A stretch of DNA of 8,888 bases, taken from Betaproteobacteria bacterium SG8_40. Lineage in GTDB: Bacteria > Pseudomonadota > Gammaproteobacteria > Burkholderiales > Eutrophovitaceae. Of this stretch, positions 1-5,900 are shown piece by piece; the stretch's first letter is position 1, and each line of letters opens with the position of its first letter. Position numbers and translations under genes: made by a program. The notes under the pieces were generated by a model that was given only the letters and a program-made list of their open reading frames with translations, did no database searches and was not told the DNA's origin. The DNA lies in the NCBI GenBank assembly GCA_001304425.1, contig LJTS01000094.1:1-8888 (forward strand), read 5' to 3'.

Positions 1-658
1 GCATCGTCTTCACGCGCTCCGGCCAGCCGTCCATGCCATCCAGGTCGGAGAGCAGCTCCGGGGCATAGTCGGTAATGCGCATGTAGTACATCGGGATTTC
101 GCGCTTCTCGACCAGCGCGCCGGTACGCCAGCCGCGGCCGTCGATCACCTGCTCGTTGGCAAGCACGGTCTGATCGACCGGATCCCAGTTCACCACGCCG
201 GTCTTCTGGTAGACCAGGCCTTTTTCCAGCATGCGCAGGAACAGCCACTGGTTCCAGCGGTAGTAGTCGGGCTTGCAGGTCGCCAGTTCACGGTCCCAGT
301 CGATGGCGAATCCCAGCGACTGGAGTTGCTTCTTCATGTAGGCGATGTTGTCGTAGGTCCACTTTGCCGGCGGCACCCCGTTGGCCATCGCCGCGTTTTC
401 CGCCGGCAGGCCGAATGCGTCCCAACCCATCGGCTGCAACACATTGAAGCCGCGCATGCGGTGATAACGCGTGAGCACGTCGCCGATGGTGTAGTTGCGC
501 ACGTGACCCATGTGCAACTTGCCGGAAGGGTATGGGAACATCGAAAGGCAGTAATACTTCGGGCGCGCCGTGTCTTCGGTGGCCTTGAATGCCTTGCTGT
601 CGGTCCAGCGTTTCTGGACCTGTTCCTCGATCTGGGCAGGATGGTACTGGCTTTGCAT
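1..658 (-). CDS. leuS: Leucine--tRNA ligase (LeuRS), N-terminal part, cut by the window edge
   Basis: LeuRS is the cytoplasmic class I synthetase that joins leucine to tRNA-Leu using ATP. No stop is met before the left edge, so only about 219 of roughly 860 residues are present. The first residues, MQSQYHPAQIEEQVQKRW, fit the family start. The class I HIGH signature appears as HMGH at residues 49-52, inside the LeuRS-specific context YPSGKLHMGHVRNYTIGD (43-60). A second LeuRS block, NWDPVDQTVLANEQVIDG, lies at 157-174. The stretch after it reads GRGWRTG, without the cysteines that E. coli LeuRS has there for zinc; this is how I remember many betaproteobacterial enzymes. The CP1 editing domain and the KMSKS motif lie outside the window. 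The gene diverges from prk. A TATAAT hexamer sits 37 bases before the ATG. The only Shine-Dalgarno-like bases (GCGGAA) touch the start codon. Confidence 0.97.
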   Translation of the reverse strand, partial: MQSQYHPAQIEEQVQKRWTDSKAFKATEDTARPKYYCLSMFPYPSGKLHMGHVRNYTIGDVLTRYHRMRGFNVLQPMGWDAFGLPAENAAMANGVPPAKWTYDNIAYMKKQLQSLGFAIDWDRELATCKPDYYRWNQWLFLRMLEKGLVYQKTGVVNWDPVDQTVLANEQVIDGRGWRTGALVEKREIPMYYMRITDYAPELLSDLDGMDGWPERVKTM

Positions 659-695
659 TTCCGCAGCGGATGGTCGTCAATCAATGAAGACGGGG

Positions 696-701
696 ATTAT
701 A
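696..701 (-). promoter_or_regulatory. Candidate -10 box of the leuS promoter
   Basis: Read on the minus strand this is a perfect sigma-70 TATAAT, beginning 43 bases and ending 38 bases upstream of the leuS ATG, which predicts a leader of about 30 nt. It is an AT-rich island in GC-rich DNA. The -35 region is weak: at 17-bp spacing the hexamer is CTACTT, and TTGGCT is 21 bp away. The call therefore rests on the -10 match and its position. Confidence 0.5.
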
Positions 702-822
702 TCGTTCGGGCTCGCCCTAAGTAGCCAAACCGACAGGATTTTTCCGATGCGCTGCCGCCTTGCCGGCTCCAGGCGGCTGAAGCCCGACGTCGGCGCTGTC
801 GTTTCGTTGTACCATCTGCCGC

Positions 823-843
823 CCACGCGAGTGATTTGCGTGG
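823..843. promoter_or_regulatory. Inverted repeat just upstream of prk (possible operator or leader hairpin)
   Basis: CCACGC (823-828) and GCGTGG (838-843) form a perfect 6-bp inverted repeat with a 9-base spacer, ending 19 bases before the prk ATG. It could be a protein-binding site or a hairpin in the prk leader. No regulator gene is nearby and no known operator consensus was recognised, so the role is unknown. Confidence 0.35.
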
Positions 844-862
844 TTTTGAAAATTGCCGAATC

Positions 863-1750
863 ATGTCAAGAAAACATCCCATTGTTGCGGTTACCGGGTC
901 GTCGGGTGCAGGCACCAGCGCGGTACGAGCGACCTTCGAGGCACTGCTCGAAGTCGAGTCGATCAACGCCGCGTTTGTGGAAGGCGACAGCTTCCACAAA
1001 TACGAGCGTGACGAAATGCGCAAGCTCACCGACGAGTGGGAGCGCACCGCCGGGCGCGCGATCAGCCATTTCGGCCCGGAGGCGAATCTGTTCGAGGATC
1101 TCGAGGCGCTGTTCCGCGAATACGGAGAACAGGGTACGGGCAACACGCGCCTGTACCTGCACAATGAGGAACGCGCCGCGCGCTATGGGCAGAAAGCCGG
1201 AACATTCACCGCCTGGCAACCGATCGCGGAGAATACCGACCTGCTCATTTACGAGGGGCTGCACGGCGGCGTGGTGACCGGCAGCGTCGATATCGCGCAG
1301 CATGTGGACCTCCTGATCGGTGTTACGCCCATCATCAACCTGGAATGGATACAAAAAATCCAGCGCGATTTGCGCGAGCGCGGCCATCCGCTGGACATGA
1401 TTACCGAAACCATACTGCGGCGCATGCCCGATTACGTACACTACATCACGCCGCAGTTCTCGCGCACCCATGTCAATTTTCAGCGCGTGCCGACGGTCGA
1501 TACGTCGAACCCCTTCTCCGCCGTGAGCATTCCCGGTCCGGAAGAAAGTTTCGTGGTTATCCGATTCGCCACGCCGGAAGGGATCGATATCGACACCATC
1601 CGGCTGCAGATCGCCGGCGCGTTTCGCTCGCGCCCCGATACGCTGGTCATTCCGGGCGACGAGATCGATCTTGCTATGCGGTTGATACTGGAGTCACGGA
1701 TCAGGGAACTGGTAGACGAAGGCAGACGTCTCAGAGCGGCGTCCGTATAA
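863..1750 (+). CDS. prk: Phosphoribulokinase (short proteobacterial type, CbbP/PrkB family)
   Basis: Phosphoribulokinase makes ribulose 1,5-bisphosphate from ribulose 5-phosphate and ATP, the step before RuBisCO in the Calvin cycle. The product is 295 aa, the usual length of the proteobacterial form. The P-loop is GSSGAGTS (12-19). From memory it aligns without gaps to the Rhodobacter sphaeroides enzyme, and the catalytic or binding residues known there all appear: D42, H45, R49, Y98, E131, K165, R168, D169 and R173. Other family blocks are EGLHGGVV (131-138), INLEWIQK (158-165) and VDTSNPF (212-218). ATG 863 (MSRKHPIVAVTG) matches family starts; a TTG at 836 would add nine unsupported residues. 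No clear Shine-Dalgarno is visible. No RuBisCO or other Calvin gene is in the window. It could be the autotrophic enzyme or the PrkB paralog of non-autotrophs such as E. coli; residue 31 is Val, not Arg, which leans towards PrkB. Confidence 0.95.
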   Translation: MSRKHPIVAVTGSSGAGTSAVRATFEALLEVESINAAFVEGDSFHKYERDEMRKLTDEWERTAGRAISHFGPEANLFEDLEALFREYGEQGTGNTRLYLHNEERAARYGQKAGTFTAWQPIAENTDLLIYEGLHGGVVTGSVDIAQHVDLLIGVTPIINLEWIQKIQRDLRERGHPLDMITETILRRMPDYVHYITPQFSRTHVNFQRVPTVDTSNPFSAVSIPGPEESFVVIRFATPEGIDIDTIRLQIAGAFRSRPDTLVIPGDEIDLAMRLILESRIRELVDEGRRLRAASV

Positions 1751-1756
1751 TTGGCG

Positions 1757-1780
1757 TGCCTGACGTTGTTACAACAGGCA
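1757..1780 (+). other. Inverted repeat after the prk stop codon (weak terminator candidate)
   Basis: TGCCTG (1757-1762) pairs with CAGGCA (1775-1780) across 12 bases, starting 7 bases after the prk TAA. The loop itself contains TTGTTACAA, a second small inverted repeat. Position suits a transcript-end hairpin, but only two T residues follow, so a classic intrinsic terminator is not supported. Confidence 0.3.
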
Positions 1781-1789
1781 TTCCGCGGT

Positions 1790-1827
1790 GCGCGGGTTCA
1801 ACCGGTTGCGCAACCACAGCGCCGCGC
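1790..1827 (+). other. Nested palindromes in the uvrD upstream region
   Basis: GCGCGG (1790-1795) can pair with CCGCGC (1822-1827). Between them lie two overlapping perfect palindromes: CAACCGGTTG (1799-1808) and GGTTGCGCAACC (1804-1815). The block lies 63 to 100 bases before the uvrD ATG and could fold as a leader structure or bind a dimeric protein. No matching known element was recognised. It is not a LexA box (CTGT-N8-ACAG). Confidence 0.3.
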
Positions 1828-1889
1828 TGCACATCAAATCACTCGTAACGTCGCCTGGTTAGAGCACGCCAGACAGCAATAACGCCGTA

Positions 1890-4103
1890 ATGTCGCAAAT
1901 CCTGGAAGGGCTTAATAACGAGCAGCTCGAAGCGGTGACGCTGCCCCATTCCTCGGCTCTGGTTCTTGCCGGAGCCGGCTCGGGCAAGACACGCGTGCTG
2001 ACAACCCGCATCGCCTGGTTGATCCAGACCGGCCAGGTCAGCCCGCTTTCGGTGCTGGCGGTCACCTTCACCAACAAGGCGGCGCGCGAAATGCTCACCC
2101 GCATTTCGGCCATGCTGCCGATCAATACGCGCGGCATGTGGGTTGGCACCTTTCACGGGCTATGCAACCGTTTGCTGCGTGCCCACCACCGCGAGGCGGG
2201 ACTGCCGCAGACTTTCCAGATCCTCGACAGTGCCGACCAGCTATCCATGATCAAGCGCGTGATGAAGGGCCTGGGCGTGGACGATGAAAAGTATCCGCCG
2301 CGCCAGGCGCAGTACTTCATCAACTCGAGCAAGGAAGAAGGCCTTCGTGCCAATGCGGTCGAGGTGGTGGACGACTTTTCACGGCGCCTGCTCGACGTCT
2401 ACGCCGCCTATGACACGCAGTGCAACCGCGAGGGCGTGGTGGACTTCGCCGAGCTGCTGCTGCGCTGTTATGAGTTGTTGCAAAAAAACGAGATCCTGCG
2501 CAGCCACTACCAGAACCGCTTCAAGCACATACTGGTCGACGAGTTCCAGGACACCAACCGCCTGCAGTACATGTGGCTGAAACTGCTCGCGGGTCCGGAC
2601 TCGACCATCATGGCGGTGGGCGACGACGATCAGTCGATCTATGCCTTCCGCGGGGCGCGCTCGGGGAACATGCTCGATTTCGAGTCCGATTTCGGCGTCG
2701 AGAAAGTCATCAAGCTGGAACAGAACTACCGCTCGCACGGAAACATCCTCGACGCAGCCAACGCCCTGATTCGCAACAACCGCGCACGCCTCGGCAAGAA
2801 CCTGTGGACCTCCGAAGGCAAAGGCGAACTGCTGCGCGTTTACGAGGCGGCGACCGATGTCGACGAGGCGGCTTACATTCTCGACGAGGTCAGGGCACTG
2901 AAAAACGAGGGCGTCAGTCTTTCAGACATGGCGCTGCTGTATCGCTCCAACGCTCAGTCAAGGGTGCTGGAGCACGCGCTGTTCAACGCCGGCATCGCCT
3001 ATCGCGTTTACGGCGGCCTGCGCTTTTTCGAACGCCAGGAAATCAAGCACGCGCTGGCCTACCTGCGCCTGATCGCCAACCCGCAAGACGACGGCGCGCT
3101 GCTACGGGTGATCAACTTTCCGACGCGCGGAATCGGCAACCGTACGCTGGAGCAGATTCAGGCGGCCTCCGAAGGCGCTGGTATCAGCCTGTGGCAGGCA
3201 GCGTGCTCGAGCCCGCCGACGGGCCGCGCCGGTGCGGCGATCGCCGCCTTCATCAGGCTGATCGAATCGATGCGCAGCGCCACTGAAGGGCTGCCGTTGC
3301 AGGAACAGGTAGAGCACGTGATCGAGGCCAGCGGACTGGTCGATCACTACCGCAAGGAGCGCGAAGGCGCCGACCGCGTGGAAAACCTCGAGGAACTGGT
3401 CAATGCCGCCGCATCCTTCGTATCGGAAGAGGGGCTGGCCAACTACGAGGCCGATACCGCCAGCGCGGTGAGCGGCGAAGCTGGTGATGCGACCGGGGTG
3501 CAGGAAATCGACCCACTGAGCGCTTTTCTTGCCCACGCCTCCCTCGAAGCGGGCGAGAACCAGGCGGCCGCCGGCGCGGAGGCCTTGCAACTGATGACGG
3601 TGCATTCGGCCAAGGGGCTGGAATTCCATACGGTATTCATGAGCGGACTGGAAGAAGGCCTGTTCCCCCACGAAAACAGCCTCAACGCAGAGGGCGGGCT
3701 CGAGGAAGAGCGGCGCCTGATGTACGTGGCGATGACGCGGGCGCGGCGGCGGTTGTATCTGACGCTGGCGCAGACCCGCATGCTGCACGGGCAGACGCGT
3801 TACAACGTCGCATCCCGGTTCCTGGACGAGGTGCCACAGGAGTTGCTCAAGCGGCTCAATGTCACGGCAAGGCCGTTTGCTCCCGGTGGCGCGAGCATCG
3901 CGCCACCGGCACCGCGCATGCGCTCCAGGCCGGTAACCGTCGGCGGATTCCGCATTGGCCAGCAGGTGTCACACGCGAAGTTCGGCGCTGGCGTGATCGT
4001 GCAAGCCGAAGGCAGCGGCAATGACGCCCGCGTTCAGGTCAATTTCCGTAACGAAGGGTTGAAGTGGCTCGCGCTCGAGTACGCCAAGCTCTCACCGGCC
4101 TGA
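1890..4103 (+). CDS. uvrD: DNA helicase II UvrD (superfamily 1A, 3'-5')
   Basis: UvrD is an ATP-driven 3'-5' DNA helicase. It displaces the excised oligonucleotide and UvrC in nucleotide excision repair, unwinds the nicked strand in mismatch repair, and strips proteins from DNA. The product is 737 aa (E. coli about 720). Motifs in order: Q-like LNNEQLEAV (8-16), Walker A AGAGSGKT (27-34, K33), motif Ia TFTNKAAREM (59-68), GTFHGL (86-91), Walker B VDEFQDTN (216-223), motif III GDDDQSIYAFRG (244-255), motif IV LEQNYRS (276-282), motif V TVHSAKGLEF (570-579) and motif VI EEERRLMYVAMTRAR (605-619). The C-terminus (687-737) is the Tudor-like, RNA-polymerase-binding domain typical of UvrD and absent from Rep. 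Residues 511-540 form an Ala/Gly/acidic insertion relative to E. coli. ATG 1890 gives the expected N-terminus, though no Shine-Dalgarno is seen. No LexA box was found upstream. It converges on thrB. Confidence 0.97.
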   Translation: MSQILEGLNNEQLEAVTLPHSSALVLAGAGSGKTRVLTTRIAWLIQTGQVSPLSVLAVTFTNKAAREMLTRISAMLPINTRGMWVGTFHGLCNRLLRAHHREAGLPQTFQILDSADQLSMIKRVMKGLGVDDEKYPPRQAQYFINSSKEEGLRANAVEVVDDFSRRLLDVYAAYDTQCNREGVVDFAELLLRCYELLQKNEILRSHYQNRFKHILVDEFQDTNRLQYMWLKLLAGPDSTIMAVGDDDQSIYAFRGARSGNMLDFESDFGVEKVIKLEQNYRSHGNILDAANALIRNNRARLGKNLWTSEGKGELLRVYEAATDVDEAAYILDEVRALKNEGVSLSDMALLYRSNAQSRVLEHALFNAGIAYRVYGGLRFFERQEIKHALAYLRLIANPQDDGALLRVINFPTRGIGNRTLEQIQAASEGAGISLWQAACSSPPTGRAGAAIAAFIRLIESMRSATEGLPLQEQVEHVIEASGLVDHYRKEREGADRVENLEELVNAAASFVSEEGLANYEADTASAVSGEAGDATGVQEIDPLSAFLAHASLEAGENQAAAGAEALQLMTVHSAKGLEFHTVFMSGLEEGLFPHENSLNAEGGLEEERRLMYVAMTRARRRLYLTLAQTRMLHGQTRYNVASRFLDEVPQELLKRLNVTARPFAPGGASIAPPAPRMRSRPVTVGGFRIGQQVSHAKFGAGVIVQAEGSGNDARVQVNFRNEGLKWLALEYAKLSPA

Positions 4104-4146
4104 CCGACGCTCAAATCCCCGGTATTGCGCCGGTGCCGCCGAAGGC

Positions 4147-5097
4147 CTAACCGGGAAGGAAACTCGCGTCCGCGCCGCCGTTGCGGTGACTCTGCAACAA
4201 CCTTCGGAATGGCTCCGGGTCGTGCGCGTGAGTCAGTTCGCCCGGTCGCGGCAAGTGAAAGTCATACAGACGCGACACCCAGAACCTGAGTGCGCCAGCC
4301 CGCAGCATGGCCGGCCACAAGGCACGCTCCTGGTCGGTGAAACTGCGCACGGTCGCGTACGCGCCCAGCATCGCCTCGCACCGTTCGGCATCGAGTGTCG
4401 CGTCCGGATTCGCACACCAGTCGTTCACGGTGATAGCGACGTCATAGATGAGGCTATCGACGCAGGCAAAATAGAAATCGATAAACCCGCCGACAACATC
4501 GCCGTCAAATAGGACATTATCGCGGAACAGGTCCGCGTGCACCGGTCCGCGCGGCAAACCTTCACGCGAGACCGCCGCCTGGAATTCGATCTCCGATTGC
4601 AGCAGTTGCGCATCGTCCTGGCTGAGAAAGGGATAGATCTCCGGTGCCACCCTGGTCCACCAGTTGGCACAGCGAAGATTGTCGAGATGCTGTTTGAAGG
4701 ACTGCCCCGACAGATGCATGTCGGCGAGTTGTTCTCCGACCAGTGCGCAGTGATCCGGTCCCGGGTCCATCACCGGCTGGCCCGGCAGGCAGGTAACGAT
4801 GGCGGCCGGCTTGCCGTTCAGCTCGCCCAGAAATTCGTTCTGCAGGTTGGCAATCGGCTTCGGTGACGGCACGCCGTGATTGCTCAGGTGTGCCATCAGG
4901 TTCAGGTAAAACGGCAGCTCGTTCGGCGTAAGTTTCTCGAACAGGGTCAAAACGTAGCGGCCATGCGCCGTCGTCAGAAAATAATTGGTGTTCTCGATGC
5001 CGGACAAGATGCCCTTGAGCTCTACCAGCGAGCCGATCGAGTAGTTGCGTAGCCAGGCGCGCGCCTGTTCCGGAGTAACTGTTGTAAATACCGACAT
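4147..5097 (-). CDS. thrB: Homoserine kinase, choline-kinase-like type (ThrB2)
   Basis: This cytoplasmic enzyme phosphorylates L-homoserine with ATP to O-phosphohomoserine, the substrate of threonine synthase. At 316 aa it belongs to the aminoglycoside phosphotransferase/choline kinase fold used by Pseudomonas and relatives, not to the GHMP-fold ThrB of E. coli. The N-lobe carries GILSGIENTNYFLTT (29-43) and RYVLTLFEKL (47-56). The catalytic loop is VHADLFRDNVLFDG (186-199), with H187, D189 and N194. The metal-binding aspartate is D207 in GGFIDFYFA (203-211). ATG 5097 gives the family start MSVFTTVTPEQ; no Shine-Dalgarno is visible. It lies 48 bp downstream of the LOG gene in the same direction, so the two are probably co-transcribed, and it converges on uvrD. 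Pseudomonas also has this thrB close to polA. No other threonine gene (hom, thrC) is in the window. Confidence 0.95.
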   Translation of the reverse strand: MSVFTTVTPEQARAWLRNYSIGSLVELKGILSGIENTNYFLTTAHGRYVLTLFEKLTPNELPFYLNLMAHLSNHGVPSPKPIANLQNEFLGELNGKPAAIVTCLPGQPVMDPGPDHCALVGEQLADMHLSGQSFKQHLDNLRCANWWTRVAPEIYPFLSQDDAQLLQSEIEFQAAVSREGLPRGPVHADLFRDNVLFDGDVVGGFIDFYFACVDSLIYDVAITVNDWCANPDATLDAERCEAMLGAYATVRSFTDQERALWPAMLRAGALRFWVSRLYDFHLPRPGELTHAHDPEPFRRLLQSHRNGGADASFLPG

Positions 5098-5145
5098 CGG
5101 GACAAAGTCTAGGGGTTTGGCTGCGCGTTAAGCTCGGCAATCAGG

Positions 5146-5874
5146 TTACAGATTGAGTTGCGCTTCACGTTCGGCTGGTGAGGGCTCGAAGGTGCGCTTC
5201 TCGTAATGGTTGAAAATGGCATCGACAACCTGGCGCGGCTCGTCGAGGACCTGGATCAGGTCCATGTCTTCCGCATCGATCATCTTTTCCTCGACCAGGC
5301 GTTGCTTCATCCAGTCGATCAGCCCCGCCCAGAAGGGCGTGTGCACGAGGATCAGCGGAATGCGGCGTACCTTTCCGGTCTGCACCAGCGTGAGCGCTTC
5401 CATCAATTCGTCCAACGTGCCGAATCCGCCGGGCATCACCACGTAAGCGGACGCGAACTTGACGAACATCACCTTGCGCGCAAAAAAATGGCGAAAACTC
5501 TGGCTGATGTCCTGGAATGGATTACTGACCTGCTCGTGCGGCAACTGGATGTTCAGGCCTATCGACAACGATTTGCCGTAATAGGCGCCCTTGTTGGCGG
5601 CTTCCATGATGCCCGGTCCGCCGCCGGAGATGACGGCAAACCCGGCATCGGAAAGGCTGCGCGCGATTTGTCGCGCCAGTTCGTAATAGCGATGGCCCTC
5701 GTGAATGCGCGCGCTGCCGAAGAACGAGACCGCCGGGCGGATATGCGCCAGCCGCTCGGTCGACTCGACGAACTCTGCCATAATCCCGAACACTCTCCAC
5801 GACTCGCGCGCGGACCACGTTTTCTCGACGAGTTCGGGTGCCATCGGAGTAGTTGTTTTCTGCGATTCGCTCAT
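5146..5874 (-). CDS. LOG family protein (TIGR00730-type nucleotide 5'-monophosphate phosphoribohydrolase)
   Basis: LOG-family enzymes cut the N-glycosidic bond of nucleoside 5'-monophosphates. Plant and some bacterial members release cytokinins this way, and others such as E. coli PpnN act on purine nucleotides. The substrate here cannot be read from sequence. The Rossmann-like core shows FFGSARI (51-57), the glycine-rich SGGGPGIMEAANKGA (83-97), the basic pair R133-K134 and the signature PGGFGTLDE (148-156). The product is 242 aa, longer than the roughly 190-aa minimal LOG proteins because of about 45 extra N-terminal residues, and much shorter than PpnN. I chose ATG 5874 (MSESQKTTTPMAPE), which has a weak AAGAGA seven bases upstream. 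An upstream in-frame start at 5991 would add 39 low-complexity residues and run inside polA. Only 26 bp separate it from the divergent polA start. It may be co-transcribed with thrB. Confidence 0.92.
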   Translation of the reverse strand: MSESQKTTTPMAPELVEKTWSARESWRVFGIMAEFVESTERLAHIRPAVSFFGSARIHEGHRYYELARQIARSLSDAGFAVISGGGPGIMEAANKGAYYGKSLSIGLNIQLPHEQVSNPFQDISQSFRHFFARKVMFVKFASAYVVMPGGFGTLDELMEALTLVQTGKVRRIPLILVHTPFWAGLIDWMKQRLVEEKMIDAEDMDLIQVLDEPRQVVDAIFNHYEKRTFEPSPAEREAQLNL

Positions 5875-5881
5875 ACTGGGT

Positions 5882-5887
5882 TCTCTT
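5882..5887 (-). promoter_or_regulatory. Weak ribosome binding site deciding the LOG start
   Basis: AAGAGA on the minus strand sits 7 bases upstream of ATG 5874. It supports that start over the in-frame start at 5991, which lies antisense inside polA. The match to the Shine-Dalgarno consensus is partial. Confidence 0.4.
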
Positions 5888-5900
5888 ACGGCCTTCGCCG

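Noticed and set aside
784..793. CCGACGTCGG palindrome in the leuS-prk spacer as an operator
   Set aside because: A single 10-bp palindrome in GC-rich DNA with no second copy, no known consensus and no tie to a promoter element is likely chance.
866..1471. Minus-strand open frame of 201 codons inside prk
   Set aside because: It is antisense to a well-supported kinase gene and has no recognisable motif.
1760..1777. Possible LexA box upstream of uvrD
   Set aside because: CTGA and ACAG are 10 bases apart instead of 8 and the first half-site is imperfect, so it does not fit CTGT-N8-ACAG.
1854..1872. tRNA-like D-arm string (GGTTAGAGC) before uvrD
   Set aside because: No matching acceptor, anticodon or T-arm could be found around it at the right spacing.
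4093..4135. Inverted repeat CACCGGC/GCCGGTG across the uvrD-thrB convergent gap as a bidirectional terminator
   Set aside because: The arms are perfect over 7 bp, but the loop is 29 bases, the left arm lies in uvrD coding sequence, and there is no T-tract on either side.
5853..5900. TTG start at 5853 for polA
   Set aside because: The extra 16 residues do not resemble Pol I N-termini and overlap the divergent LOG gene, while ATG 5901 gives the family start.
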